From NCBI GenBank assembly GCA_036924085.1, contig JAVGWX010000002.1, positions 90,673,371-90,737,370 on the forward strand: DNA of 64,000 nucleotides, given 5' to 3'. The DNA is from Ariolimax columbianus. Its lineage: Eukaryota; Mollusca; Gastropoda; Stylommatophora; Arionidae. The position numbers and the translations under genes were made by a program. Below are positions 23,155 to 34,140 of this stretch, piece after piece; position 1 is the stretch's first letter, and each line of letters begins with the position of its first letter. A model generated the notes under the pieces. It worked only from the letters and a program-made list of their open reading frames with translations. It was not told the origin of the DNA and made no database searches.

Positions 23155-23447
23155 TGTCAGTCAACTTCAGTGACAAGTGTAAAAGTAAAGTGACCCATAG
23201 CATTACTGCCGTAGGGGTATGAGATGTTAGCGATCTCACATTTCAAAGCTCGGATATATGAGGGTGGTAGCCATCTCCTCTCTCTCGCCGCTTTTACTTC
23301 CCGGATTGAACCGGTACCCATGTAAAGCTGGGTCGACCCGGGAGCCATTGCGTTCTGAAAAAACGCTACCGCCTCAACTGGGGAATGAACCCAGGACTAC
23401 TCAGATCCGAAGCCAGAGCGCTAGCCACTAGGCTACGCGACTCCCTG
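23155..23447 (-). mobile_element. tRNA-derived SINE (SINE-E)
   Basis: The minus strand begins with a tRNA-like head: GGGAGTCGCGTAGCC, A box TAGCCTAGTGGCTAG, a CTGGCTTCGGATCTGAG arm (tRNA-Arg-like) and B box GGTTCATTCC. About 220 bases of unrelated body follow. The A box fits TRGCNNAGYGG exactly. A lone tRNA gene is unlikely because the acceptor ends do not pair and the body continues. Confidence 0.82.
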
Positions 23448-23464
23448 TGAATATTCTCGTCTTT

Positions 23465-23501
23465 CTTCCCCCCCCCCCCCGCCCCTCTTTCTCTCTCTCT
23501 T

Positions 23502-23532
<31 letters not shown>

Positions 23533-23535
23533 GGT
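23465..23535. repeat. Compound simple repeat: poly-C, (TC)n, (CA)n
   Basis: A C run, then TCTCTC, then about ten CA units. Confidence 0.95.
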
Positions 23536-23967
23536 AACCATTCCCAATACAACCTGCATAACCTTCGTATAAAAAAGGGAAAACATGAACAGAAATATGA
23601 ACTTAAAACAAATTAGTGTTTTAGCTTTAAAACAAAACTGCAGAGAACAATTAATCAAATCAGAATGGTAAAGTAATAGGGATCTCCAAATGAAACCAAA
23701 ACACGGGCAGCATGGTTAACCAGATCAAAGGACGAAGGACCACCTGAGGATATGATCGATTGCCCATTAGGATGTAATAGATTGCGCAATGGCTACATGA
23801 AGGATAACGATTGGTGGATCACTTCACAGAATCTCTATGCTTTTTGAAAGCCATACACGGCACCAAAGGCATAAACAAGAGTTCTCCAGTTTGAACGGTG
23901 TGACCCTACTTTTATAAGTTTTTGTAAGTTGTGCAGATCTATAGTTGGGAAGGAAGACGTCTGGTCA

Positions 23968-24240
23968 GGAAAAATATACTGATCAAACATGTTAGTCAGG
24001 TTCAGGCACAGCATACTGATCAAACATGTTAGTCAGGTTCAGGCAAAACATACTGATCAAACATGTTAGTCAGGTTCAGGCACAGCATACTGATCAAACA
24101 TGTTAGTCAGGTTCAGGCACAGCATACTGATCAAACATGTTAGTCAGGTTCAGGCACAGCATACTGATCAAACATGTTAGTCAGGTTCAGGCACAGCATA
24201 CTGATCAAACATGTTAGTCAGGTTCAGGCAAAACATACTG
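23968..24240. repeat. 37-bp minisatellite I, about 7-8 copies
   Basis: The unit is ATACTGATCAAACATGTTAG plus TCAGGTTCAGGCACAGC. The left flank has GACGTCTGGTCAGG. The same array, flank included, is present inverted at 38645-38960. Confidence 0.95.
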
Positions 24241-24489
24241 GACAAGACCCTCACCTTGACTTCCTCGTAGTCCTTCATGGAAACGTATTGTTTTCATGGC
24301 ATCCTGGTTAATAAGGTGTGGGATCGACGTAATCCCTGTAGTAGTGTGCGACACACAGATTAAGCCAAGTATAGCACAACCGCCTGGAGGACACCGGTCC
24401 GCTTTCATCAGGATGTTTGGTTTGTGAGAAAAGCTGTGACAACCCGCCACTTAGCGTCCTTTTAGGGCGCACAAAAAAGTAATCCTACT

Positions 24490-25085
24490 TATTGTGTGCA
24501 TTCAACAACAACAACAACAACAACAAGGTCTATAGTTGAGCCCTCTCTGATGATCGTTCTACGAAGATTCTCCTTTGATCTGTCTCTCTTTCTGCTGCCA
24601 GCCGAGCCTTCATTACTGCCTGGGAGTCTGTTTCTGTTCGTTCTAAAACACATGTCCACTGTTTTTTTCCATATGATGTCAGGAACATATTGCTGGTCTG
24701 TGTTTTCTATTTTTAACTTGCCTGTCTTTAACTCTTCCCATCTAATGTTCAATAGTTTTCTAAGACATTTATTTTAAAAAGCACTCAATTAAGTTTCTAG
24801 TGTTTGTATTGTTTCCCAGCTTTTTCATCCATATGTTAGCATTGATATTACGTTGAAGTTAACAGTCTGTACTTTGTGTGGTTGCTCTTAGATATTGATT
24901 TCCGATGGTTTGTTTGCTGGTTAAAGGCACTGAAGGCCAAAACAATTCGCGAAGAAATGCCTTTTTTAAATCTCCATCACGGGTCATTTTACTTCTCAAA
25001 TGAATGAATCTTTCAACCTTCTGATATATTTCTATTCACAAAGAAACTGACTTTACCTTGTTTGATACTGTAATATATTAATGTT
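24490..25085 (-). mobile_element. LINE C-terminal fragment
   Basis: The minus frame reads LNIRWEELKTGKLKIENT and later SRKRDRSKENLRRTIIREG. This is the conserved end of craniofacial-development-protein-2-like LINE ORF2 (TNCLRKILNIRW then RKRGRPKENWRRT). An (AAC)n run of about 8 units at 24504-24527 lies at its 3' side. Confidence 0.82.
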
Positions 25086-25229
25086 GTACACCTTTCGTTT
25101 TTTACCAAACGAGTTCGGCAATAAGAAAAGTGATCCCTTTTATGGTTACCATACATTGCTAGGGCTTACATATATTTTTCGTCAACTTCACGGGTTCGAG
25201 GGTAGGGAGGGGAAAGGTTCGAAGAAGCA

Positions 25230-25690
25230 GTAGCAAATGAGCTAACAGCAGTCATTGATCAATAGCTGGCTGCATCAGGGCCAGCCAATCATAGCTGGCT
25301 GCTTGCATCAGGGCCAGCCAATCATAGCTGGCTGCTTGCATCAGGGCCAGCCAATCATAGCTGGCTGCTTGCATCAGGGCTAGCCAATCATAGCTGGCTG
25401 CTTGTATCAGGGCCAGCCAATCATAGCTGGCTGCTTGCATCAGGGCCAGCCAATCATATATGGCTGCTTGCATCAGGGCCAGCGAACCAGAGCGGACCAA
25501 GAACCTATTCTGCCTTTAAGTGGTGGGACTGGAAACGGGCTGCACTAGTGTAGTCTCGATAATAGAATATGGATGGTAGTGGGAAGGTGAACATGTACCT
25601 AAAAGAACCAGCTGAAATCGGATGTCGTGTGGAAAGACGCAGATATCGCATCCTCTCTGTAAACTACGATACAACGTCACAAGGTCCTCT
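25230..25690 (+). mobile_element. SINE-A related copy containing an internal minisatellite
   Basis: The outer parts match 17158-17395 (GAGCTAACAGCAG, GCGAACCAGAGC, GGAAACGGGCTGCACTAGTG, GTAAACTACGATACAACG). Between them is the 33-bp array 25255-25490 described separately. A short match to the CACAAGGTCCTC tail follows. Confidence 0.85.
25255..25490. repeat. 33-bp minisatellite inside SINE-A, about 7 copies
   Basis: The unit is CATAGCTGGCTGCTTGCATC plus AGGGCCAGCCAAT. One unit equals the CTCATAGCTG-CTGC-GTCAGGGCCAGCGAACC segment that is single-copy in other SINE-A members (17190-17215, 29702-29730, 49110-49140). Confidence 0.93.
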
Positions 25691-25729
25691 TTAGGACGTA
25701 CAATGCTGAAGAGAAAGAAGCAGATCACT

Positions 25730-25975
25730 AATGTAGAACTGTTGGAAAAAACATGACAGATGTTGGTGGAATATGGCGTTGAATAGGACACATATTAAAG
25801 GAAACCATTTGAGAGCATTACAGGACAGTCTCTATTCTGGAACTCCTAAGTCAAGAGAAGTAGAACCTGACCCAAAACACACACAGCTCGATGTACGCCT
25901 GAAGGAAACTGAATAGACATGGACAGAGCTGAAGACGTGTGCCCCACGGAGAGCTGCAATATTTTGTTTCGGATA
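25730..25975 (+). mobile_element. LINE C-terminal scrap
   Basis: Plus text reads ESITGQSLYSGTPKSREV and later LDVRLKETE-TWTELKT, interrupted by stops. It resembles the RRRGRPKNTWRRELEADxKxMGYTWxQL end of LINE ORF2. Confidence 0.55.
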
Positions 25976-26024
25976 TGTTACCTCCTATATTATGTTGAGA
26001 ATCTTCTTCCTTCTTGGATAGTCT

Positions 26025-26235
26025 GTCTTGTCAGTTTTACAAACCTCTTTTTAATTTGGGTTGATCGCTGTCCGTTGGCGTGTACTTTTATTTCTCATAT
26101 TATAACCAACTTCCCCATAACCTAGAGAGCGGATATTTTGTACACAGCCTCTACTAGTGTCACCTGATAGGCTATCACATGTTAACGATACAGTGACAGT
26201 TCATTCAAAAGCTTGAACCGATTAACGCGTTGTTT
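26025..26235 (-). mobile_element. Dispersed repeat G, copy 2 (inverted)
   Basis: The reverse complement matches 6330-6510: TTCAAGCTTTTGAATGA-CTGTCA, ACTAGTAGAGGCTGTGTAC and CTCTAGGTTA-GGGGAAGTTGGTTA in the same order. Confidence 0.8.
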
Positions 26236-26253
26236 TTATATTGTTTTATGGTG

Positions 26254-26292
26254 TGTGTGTGGGGGGGGGGGGTGGGGGTGGGGGGGGGGGGT
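26254..26292. repeat. Poly-G tract
   Basis: About 38 bases of G with three T interruptions. It has G-quadruplex potential by composition. Confidence 0.93.
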
Positions 26293-26448
26293 TATCTTTT
26301 GTGCGTCTATTTGTTTATATGTCTATTGATCAGTATAGCTCCAAGGTGGTTAAACTGTTTGACCTGTTCGTGAAGATATTCACCTGGAGTCAACCGCCTG
26401 TCGTGTGTTCATTAATTCAATTAGTAGTCCTTAGCGTGGCCCTTAAAC

Positions 26449-26630
26449 TTTCGGCGTGGCCTAGTGGTTGTGACACAATCCGAAGGTGCTGGGTTCCATC
26501 CCAAATCAAAGCACCGGCCGTTACCCTGGAGAAGCAAACCCTTAAGAAAATGCAGTAGGAAGCAGACCCGTACATAAAATGCATGTCGAAGTCGGATGCA
26601 CTGGACCGACAGGTGCAAAATAAATAGATA
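26449..26630 (+). mobile_element. tRNA-derived SINE (SINE-C), copy 1
   Basis: The head has A box GTGGCCTAGTGGTTG and B box GGGTTCCATCCC at tRNA spacing. The body carries GGAGAAGCAAACCCTTA, GAAAATGCAG, GGAAGCAGACCC, TACATAAAATGCAT and GTCGGATGCACTGG. It shares this body with 34709-34880. Confidence 0.88.
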
Positions 26631-26699
26631 ATGCAACGCACACCGCCTTGGGGATTAGAGGAAATAAGGCAAACGCAACAAAAAACCCAAAAACAATTA

Positions 26700-27700
26700 T
26701 CAGCTCTGTCCTGTGCAATCTTTTCCATTTCCTTCCAACTTGTTCGTGTTTTCTTTAGTACCGCCTCCAGATCTCTTCTCCATGTATTACTTGGTCGGTC
26801 TATACATCTCCTTCCCTGAGAGTTCTCTGACAGGGATTGCCTGGTGATACTACCCTGGGGCTTTCTTAATGTATGACCCATCCATTGCTACTTTCTTCCT
26901 AAGATTTCCTGTTCCAATCTACCTTGTCCCGCTCTCGTCCACAGTCCGTCGTTTGTAACTTTGTCAAACCATTTTATACCAAGAATCTTTCTCAGGCATC
27001 TGTTGACAAAACCCACCAGTCTCCTGTCATTGCTTTTGGTCATCCTCCATGTTTCCTCTCAATACAGCAGGACTGGCTTCACATTTGAATTGAAAAATCC
27101 TTATTTTTGTCTTCCTTTTTATTTCCTAGAGTTCCATCTTGGTTTCAAGATTCCGACTGCAGCTCTTGCTTTTTGAATCCTTGTTTGTATTTCCTCGCCT
27201 GTCCCTCCTTCTTTGTTGGTGATATTTCCTAGGTATGTAAATATCTCTTCCAGCGGCATTCGTCTCCGCCTGGATTATTTGTGTCTTTTCCTCATGGATC
27301 TTCAAACCGACTTGTATAGAGGTATAATCCAGTCTATCCAGTTTCCTTGCATTCGGCTTTCGCTGTGGGACAGAATGGCTATATCATTCGCAAAATCCAG
27401 TTCCTCCAGCTGTTTATATTCAGGGTCCACTGGATTCCATTTCTCTCATTTGTTGTTACTTTCATAATTCAGTCCACTGACAGGATGAACAGGAAAGGCG
27501 ATAGTAGGTAACCCTGTCGTACCCCTGATTTAATTTGGAATTGCTCTGTGAGTTGTCCTTCGTGTATAACTCTACATTGCATTCTTTCATATTTTTAATT
27601 ATGTTTGTGAGCTATTGAGGAATACCATAGTGCCTAATTAGTTTCCAGAGTATAACTCTTTCCAAACCTTTTCCTAATCAAAGAAATCGATGTAAAATAA
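26700..27700 (-). mobile_element. RTE-like LINE, RT and C-terminus, decayed
   Basis: On the minus strand, LDFANDIAILSHS (catalytic A-D box with Asn in place of the first Asp, about 27370-27405) is followed by IDWIIPLYKSV. Near the end are GHTLRKPQGSITRQSL, NTWRRDLEAVLK and SWKEMEKIAQDR (26700-26880), the classic end of craniofacial-development-protein-2-like RTE elements. It is frameshifted and 5' truncated. Confidence 0.9.
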
Positions 27701-28369
27701 TTGAGCATCTGTGTTGCATCAAATTTTGCCACACGCTTGACGAAACTCAAGTGGAAACCAATCAGAAGATTCAACAGGCTTCCGGTGACGATACCATGAG
27801 TATCGCGCAGATACAGGAGTTGTATAATCGCTCAAACGATTTCCACTCACCCGCTGGAGATCGGATCACGTTCCGGTATGAACCCCCACGCACCCTACCC
27901 ATCAATCAGGCATGATGAAGTCATTAACCTTAGTCTTACAGAAACGTCGTGTCACCATCCGAAAACTTTCAGGTGAGATGGTGATAAGCATTATTTCGGT
28001 ACACTTCATTTTGAGCGAGGATTTGGCCAAGCGGAGAATGTCTGCGATATTCGTGCTGAAGCTTCTAACGATGGAGCAGAAACAACTCCGTTTGAAAGTC
28101 TCACAGGACATGCTGATCTGCACAAACGGCGACGCTGACTTCCGGAACACTGATCACTAATGATGAGTCATGGGTTTATGGGTGTGACCCGGAAACCAAG
28201 CTGCAGTCGTCACAAAGGAGACATTCATCATCGCCGAGGCATGAAAAAAAATATGGAAGCCCGGGCAGGGGCCGAGCAATGTTGACTGTTTTCTTTTACT
28301 CCCGTGGACAGTGGAAACTTGGCAGCTCCGTCATTACAACTAATCCGCCCATTCTTCACTTCTGATTCG

Positions 28370-28870
28370 GACTTTCTTGGTCACACAACATTCCTGTGGC
28401 ATTTCAGCAGACTTTCTTGGTCATACAGATCATTCCTGTGGCTTCTCAGGAGACTTTCTTGGTCACACACGACATTCCTGTGGCGTATTAGAAGACTTTC
28501 TTGGTCACAAACCACATTCCTGTGGCTTGTCAGCAGAGATTCTTGGTCACACAAGACATTCCTGTGGCATGTCAGGAGACTTTCTTGGTCACACATGACA
28601 TTCCTGTGGCGTTTTCAGCAGACTTTCTTGGTTACACATTACATTCATGTGGCGTGTCAGCAGAATTTCTTTGTCACACACGACATTCTTGTGGCGTGTC
28701 AGCAGACTTTCTTGGTCACACACGACATTCATGTGGCTTGTCAGCAGACTTTCTTTGTCACAAACCACATTCCTGTGGCTTGTCAGCAGACTTTCTTGGT
28801 CACACACGACATTGATGTGGCTTGTCAGCAGACTTTCTTGGTCACACACGACATTACTGTGGCTTTTCAG
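28370..28870. repeat. 42-bp minisatellite inside mariner relic, about 12 copies
   Basis: The unit is ACTTTCTTGGTCACACACGA plus CATTCCTGTGGCTTGTCAGCAG. In the transposase frame it encodes TFLVTHDIPVACQQ, the segment that normally follows the HDNAPAHT motif once. Copies vary by 1-4 bases, so the array is moderately old. Confidence 0.95.
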
Positions 28871-29027
28871 TCTCTCTATCCTCTCTACATGGCTCCTTGC
28901 AATTGTTCGCTGATCTCCAATCTGAAAATTGCCCTGGAAAAGGACCCGATTTGATTCACCAGAAGGCATTATGTGGAATGCGACGACCCAGCTCTACTCC
29001 ATTGCCAAAGATGTACTACTGAAATGC

Positions 29028-29621
29028 TTCCAACAATGGTGGTATCGCTGTGAGAAGTGTGTGGAGTCCCAGGAGAGTATCTTCCAACAATGGTGGGATC
29101 GCTGTGAGAAGTGTGTGGAGTCCCAGGAGAGTATCTTCCAACAATGGTGGGATCGCTGTGAGAAGTGTGTGGAGTCCCAGGAGAGTATCTTCCAACAATG
29201 GTGGGATCGCTGTGAGAAGTGTGTGGAGTCCCAGGAGAGTATCTTCCAACAATGGTGGGATCGCTGTGAGAAGTGTGTGGAGTCCCAGGAGAGTATCTTC
29301 CAACAATGGTGGGATCGCTGTGAGAAGTGTGTGGAGTCCCAGGAGAGTATCTTCCAACAATGGTGGGATCGCTGTGAGAAGTGTGTGGAGTCCCAGGAGA
29401 GTATCTTCCAACAATGGTGGGATCGCTGTGAGAAGTGTGTGGAGTCCCAGGAGAGTATCTTCCAACAATGGTGGGATCGCTGTGAGAAGTGTGTGGAGTC
29501 CCAGGAGAGTATCTTCCAACAATGGTGGGATCGCTGTGAGAAGTGTGTGGAGTCCCAGGAGAGTATCTTCCAACAATGGTGGGATCGCTGTGAGAAGTGT
29601 GTGCAGTCCCAAGCAGAGTAC
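29028..29621. repeat. 54-bp minisatellite inside mariner relic, 11 copies
   Basis: The unit starts TTCCAACAATGGTGGGATCG and includes AGTGTGTGGAGTCCCAGGAG. It encodes FQQWWDRCEKCVESQESI, the transposase C-terminal motif. Internal copies are essentially identical; only the first (GGTATCG) and last (GTGCAGTCCCAAGC) differ, as expected for recent amplification from one edge-to-edge unit. Confidence 0.97.
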
Positions 29622-29675
29622 TTTGACGGGGATTTGGGTTTCAAAGCTCCAGGTGGGATCACGATGCTGAGCAGC

Positions 29676-29948
29676 GCATGAGCTGCAACGGTCAGCGACC
29701 CATAGCTGACTGCTAGCGTCAGGGCCAGCGAACCAGAGCTACCAAGACCCTTCTACAACTCAACGAGTTGATCCTGGATAACCGGCTGCAACAGAGCAGA
29801 CTGCTAAGTAGAAGGCAGCGAAGAGAAAATGCTAACCCGGTACTAAAGAAATGCTTGCTGAGGTCGGATGTGTTGCATTCCGTTCTCTGGACTACATTCT
29901 GCTACTTATACCCGTGTTAGGGTTTGGTAGTGAGAGATCGAGAACGAC
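29676..29948 (+). mobile_element. SINE-A copy
   Basis: GAGCTGCAACGGTCAGCGAC, CATAGCTGACTGCTAGCGTC, ACCAAGACCCTTCTACAACT, TACTAAAGAAATGCTTGCTG, CGTTCTCTGGACTACATTCT and GGTTTGGTAGTG in order. It lies directly after the mariner C-terminus and ends GCCAAGCCAAACCAAACC. Confidence 0.9.
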
Positions 29949-29949
29949 C

Positions 29950-30420
29950 AAAGCCAAGCCAAACCAAACCTCCAGGTGAGTATTCGTAATATCCCGGCCC
30001 AAAGGTCGTATGCTTTTTTAAACAGACCTTGTAGTTTGCTTACAGATGTGGCGTCAGCGGCGTGAGGAGATGTGACTTTCGTTCTTGTATCCGATGTGCC
30101 GTTAAACGCCTTGACCAGGTGTAGTTTCCTTTCGGGTGTCAGATGAATCAGCCATGCTGTTGTCGTTTCGTATTTCTTCAGTATTTCACTTACACCATCT
30201 TTTTCTTGGTCACCGTCTTGCTCTGCAATCCTGTTGCCTGGTGATGTAGATTCCAATGGCTGGTAGATTTGCTTCTATTCTTGTCAGGCGTCCGAACGAT
30301 TTGATTGTTTACCTTTCCATGTATCCCATACGCGATGGTGGTCCCAACTTCTGTACTCTGTCCAGCCTTTAAATCCCAACCACGTTTCTCAAACCTCTCA
30401 TTTCGCATATTTTTCTTTCG
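29950..30420 (-). other. Unassigned minus-strand frames
   Basis: Two overlapping frames (116 and 72 codons) contain VSEILKKYETTTAWLIHLT and, upstream, NERFEKRGWDLKAGQSTEV. The text is protein-like and uses unbiased codons. I could not find a consistent pair of splice sites or a family motif. It may be a LINE scrap or a host exon. Confidence 0.3.
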
Positions 30421-31150
30421 TGTATCTTAGTGAGAGTTCATGTCTGACACTAGTGACAGAGATTTGGTATAAAAAATACAATTCATCAACTGTTTCTTTG
30501 TCTTCACTGTGATGTATTTGCGTCTTAGTAATGGTGAGAATTGATAGTAAGCTGCACTTGCTTTCTAGGTTCTTGATTCAACCTCTCTGTCCATTTTCCA
30601 TCGTTTGTAAGCCCTCTAGCCATGTGACCAAGCACGTTAAGGAGTACAATAATTAAAAATGGGTACAATAATTAACAATTTTCTCCACAAAATAATAAAC
30701 ACAAATAGATAATGGCTCAGTGACTGAAGTAGTACAAAAACAGAACTATACCTACCTATACCACCAGGCCTACGGCAGGAACAAAGGACGAATAACAAAT
30801 AACAAATCATCACATAAAAGAAGACAAGATGTCAAATTAACAGTTTAATTAATATAATTGCACACAGACAAAAACATGAAACAATCAAATATCTCAAAAA
30901 ATAGCAGCAGTAAAAAAAAATATATCTCAGTAAAATATCAAGAAATATTCAAACATAAAGATATAGATCTTTGTTGTAGCAATTAGTGCCGTCAAATTTG
31001 CGGCTGATCCTGCAGTAGCAAAATCACTAAAGGTTTATTGAAACAAATGAACACAGTCAAAGAGTATGGCATGAAAATAAACACGTTGAAGACAAAGACT
31101 TTGATCACAGACAAGCAACATAGGCAAATTAATATAATCATCGCCTTCGG
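30421..31150. other. No feature recognised
   Basis: AT-rich sequence without exon-like frames or repeats. Confidence 0.5.
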
Positions 31151-31159
31151 TTATTAGTC

Positions 31160-31622
31160 AATAGACCTGTTTTGGAGAGCTTGAATCTGTCACGCCAATG
31201 TCTTCAGTCCATTGACTTGTTTTGGAGAGCTTGAATCTGTCACGCCAATGTCTTCAGTCCATAGCCTTGTTTTGGAGAGCTTGTATCATGTCACGACAAT
31301 GTCTTCAGTCCATAGCCTTGTTTTGGAGAGCTTGTATCATGTGACGCCAATGTCTTCAGTCCATTGACTTGTTTTGGAGAGCTTGTATCATGTCACGACA
31401 ATGTCTTCAGTCCATTGACTTGTTTTGGAGAGCTTGTATCATGTCACGACAATGTCTTCAGTCCACAGACTTGTTTTGGAGAACTTGTATCATGTGACGC
31501 CAATGTCTTCAGTCCATAGACTTGTTTTGGAGAACTTGTATAAGGTCACGCCAATGTCTTCAGTCCATAGACTTGTTTTGGAGAACTTGTATAAGGACAC
31601 GGTAATGTCTTCAGTCCTCTGA
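31160..31622. repeat. 51-bp minisatellite, about 9 copies
   Basis: Each unit carries GACTTGTTTTGGAGAGCTTG, TATCATGTCACGACAATG and TCTTCAGTCCA. Variation is graded: GAGAGCTTGAATCTG on the left, GAGAGCTTGTATCATG in the middle, GAGAACTTGTATAAGG on the right. Confidence 0.95.
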
Positions 31623-31929
31623 AATATCACTGAGTGTGTGATTTGTCTGCCATATCTCTGCAGAACTGAGTAATGATAGCAGCCTCGTCTGCCTTGTCTA
31701 TGTTCCACAAGGGCTGCCTGTACTGGACTAGCGTATCTTAGATTGTGGCCAAGGTAAACTTCGACTCTAGATTTTTGTCAGAAGCATTTTTTTTCGTCAA
31801 CTGTCTCTAACACCATTGTATTCGATTTCAATTTCAGTCCAGTTGATATAATAATTTAAATCGTACGATAACACCACATCTCAAAGGTCCCCAAATACCC
31901 TTTAGGTATCTTATTATAAACTTGTTAAA

Positions 31930-32420
31930 TCATCAATGTAGAAATAATCGAACAAGTTCAGACTTTTACATATTTAGAGCAAACCATCAGATAAGATGCT
32001 CAAAATGGGATGGAAAATAAGACAAGTATTCCCCTGGCAAAAAATTTCTTCATTGAAAAACATAAAGCGAAAACCTCAAAGAAAATCAGTATAGAACTGA
32101 GTAAAATAATAACCATTTTTGTATATATGGTCTATTGCACTGTATGGGGCTGAAATATGGATTCTAACAAAGTAGGATGAAAAAAGCCTGAAAGCGTTTG
32201 AAATGTGATCTACTGTAGAATGGAAAGACTCAGTTGGGCATAAAGAAGATCCAATGACCATGTCCTCACTGAAGTAAGCGCATAAAGACACATGATTAAT
32301 AAAACAACGAGGATTGCCTTGACTGAGACACAATATGAGACATGAAAGTCTTCTACAGAAGATGATAGAAGGCAAGATCCAGGTGAAAAGAGAAATAGAG
32401 CGACCAATACCAATTTTACA
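31930..32420 (+). mobile_element. LINE post-RT fragment, decayed
   Basis: Plus text reads IPLAKNFFIEKHKAKTSKKISIELSK (31 residues, here quoted in parts: IPLAKNFFIEKH and SKKISIELSK), then FVYMVYCTVWG and RMERLSWA. This is the typical region after the RT catalytic site in CR1/RTE-type elements. Stops interrupt it. Confidence 0.75.
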
Positions 32421-32479
32421 TATTTGGAAGGTAGAGACATTACAGTACGCATCTAAGCTGAGGAATGGTATACTCGAAC

Positions 32480-32785
32480 AACCTTACAACAAGACATGGA
32501 GCTGATAAACCAGAGGATAGGGTCAAATGGAGAGACTCGATCAGACTACTTTACAACCAGTATCAGAACTGATCTGCCAGAGGATATGGTCAAACGGAGA
32601 GGCATACTCGGACAACCGTACAACCTGTCTCAGAACTGATCAACCAGAGAATATGGTCAACCGTAGAGACATATTGAGGCAACCTTACAACCAGTCTCAG
32701 GACTGATCAACCAGAGAATATGGTTAACCGTAGAGACATATTCAGACAACCCTACAACCAGGATCAGGACTGATCATCCAGATGA
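32480..32785. repeat. About 67-bp tandem repeat, 4-5 copies
   Basis: GAGACATATTGAGGCAACC, TTACAACCAGTCTCAGGACT, GATCAACCAGAGAATATGG and TCAACCGTA recur with small indels. Confidence 0.88.
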
Positions 32786-32945
32786 TGATAAGCTGTGCCC
32801 ACTTATTCTTGGCAGCCGGCTGTACTATGGAACAACGTGTTGCTGGCTGAGATGTGCCGCGTCAATGCTCCGAGGCAAAGTACAATAAACACCTTAATTC
32901 AATCGGATGATCAGGGCAGAACATTGAAGCTACAATGGACTGTCA

Positions 32946-32946
<1 letters not shown>

Positions 32947-33042
<96 letters not shown>
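32947..33042. repeat. (TA)n microsatellite at the RTE 3' end
   Basis: About 96 bases of TA with one TG, ending 10 bases before the RTE copy. Confidence 0.97.
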
Positions 33043-33044
<2 letters not shown>

Positions 33045-33051
33045 CATGTAA

Positions 33052-34135
33052 CATGTCCTTTATAGAACGTCGCTCCCATCACAGTCTGTCTGATAGAAAC
33101 TCGTTCTCTTGCCAAAACTCCAGCCTCCGCCACAGTCATACCCAGGCATTCCTGGATATCTTGGTACCATCGTCTTCTTGGTCTACACCTTCGTCTTTTG
33201 CCTTTCACTATACCTTAAATCGCTGTTCTCTCGAGACCGTTGTGTCTCTTGATGTGACCAAAGTATTTGCATTTTCTAGCCAAAATGGAATTGATAAACC
33301 AGTTTTCCTCTATGCTCAACTTTTGCCGAATGTCTACATTTGTCTTTTTCTCTGTCCATGGTGATCTGGGGATCTTTCTGTAAAATTTTAACTCAAAGGA
33401 TTCGATTCTTTGTTTGGAAATTTTGGTAATCGCCCATGATTTGCAGTCATAAGCTGCCATACGAGAGAAAAAAACAGGCTCTCAAGACTTTTACTTTTAT
33501 CTTTTTGTCGATGCTCTGCCATAATTTCTTAAGACTGTTCAGTCTCTACATTACCATGGCTAGTCTTCTTCTGATTTCTTTCGAGCAGTCGCCATTTTTG
33601 TCAATTCTGGAGCCCAGATATTCAAAATATGTGACCTGATCTATTTCCTCACTACCAACTAAATTTATGCTGACATTGTGTTTTGTCGGTGGTGATTATC
33701 TTTGTTTTATTTATGTTTATAAACAGGTTTTGATCTTTACTATGTCCATTTGCGGCTGAAATTAGCTGCTCTAGCCCTTCAGCCATTCTTGATAGTATCA
33801 CTGTGTCATCTGCGTATCGTAACTCTGGAATCTCGTACCCGCCAATCGTAAATGGGTCGAACCTTTCAATGTTCTCGTCTTCTCTAAAATTTCCTATTAT
33901 GGATTCCGCATATATGTTGTACAGATAAGGTGAGAAGATACATCCCTGTCTTACTCCCTTTTGTACTGCAAACCAATCTGATGTTTGCCCAGATACTCGG
34001 ATAGCGGCTTGTTGATCTTGGTATAATGTTTCAATGAGATGGATAATATGCACAAGAAACCCCATTTACTTAATGATTTTTCACAGATTTTGATGTTATA
34101 CCGTGTCGAAGGCCTTGGTGTAATCAATGAAACAT
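33052..34135 (-). mobile_element. RTE-like LINE, RT domain to C-terminus
   Basis: The minus strand reads FIDYTKAFDTV (about 34090-34130), then KGVRQGCIFSPYLYNIYAE (RT block), LRYADDTVILSRMAEGLEQL (catalytic YADD about 33805-33830) and the VTYFEYLGSRI equivalent (about 33600-33640). AYDCKSWAITKISKQRIESF, LKFYRKIPRSPWTEKK and KCKYFGHIKRH (33215-33450) follow, then a Gly/Arg-rich end near 33060. A few frameshifts and one stop make it non-functional. Closely related to 20400-21655. It is flanked on both sides by (TA)n. Confidence 0.94.
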
Positions 34136-34137
34136 GA

Positions 34138-34140
<3 letters not shown>

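Larger units (their letters stand above)
27711..29648 (+). pseudogene. mariner-family transposase relic with two internal minisatellites
   Basis: A DNA-cutting transposase of the SETMAR/mariner type, now dead. In order: N-terminal helix-turn-helix text KIQQASGDDTMSIAQIQELY (about 27770); RRVTIRKLSGE and LLTMEQKQLRLKVSQDML (27950-28130); SHGFMGVTRKP-type text, equal to the catalytic DESWVYGYDPET block read one base off (about 28165-28200); RSNVKVMLTVFF-like (28270-28300); ETWQLRHYN, the HDN catalytic block (about 28312-28340). The next segment (TFLxxHxIPVxxQ) is repeated 12 times. Then comes YPLYMAPC, equal to YSPDLAPCD (about 28876), PWKRTRFDSPEGIM (28930-28970) and CFQQWW-RCEKCVESQ, repeated 11 times, ending EYFDGD (about 29615-29632). 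Several frameshifts and a deletion before the HDN block are present. Confidence 0.88.

Noticed and set aside
23375..23447. Stand-alone tRNA gene
   Set aside because: A and B boxes are good, but acceptor-stem ends do not pair and the sequence continues into a SINE body.
28929..29681. 250-codon repeat protein FQQWWDRCEKCVESQESI
   Set aside because: It is the amplified C-terminus of a dead mariner transposase, not a host protein.
29906..30256. 116-codon minus frame as an exon
   Set aside because: Protein-like text but no acceptable donor/acceptor pair and no phase partner; left as unassigned.
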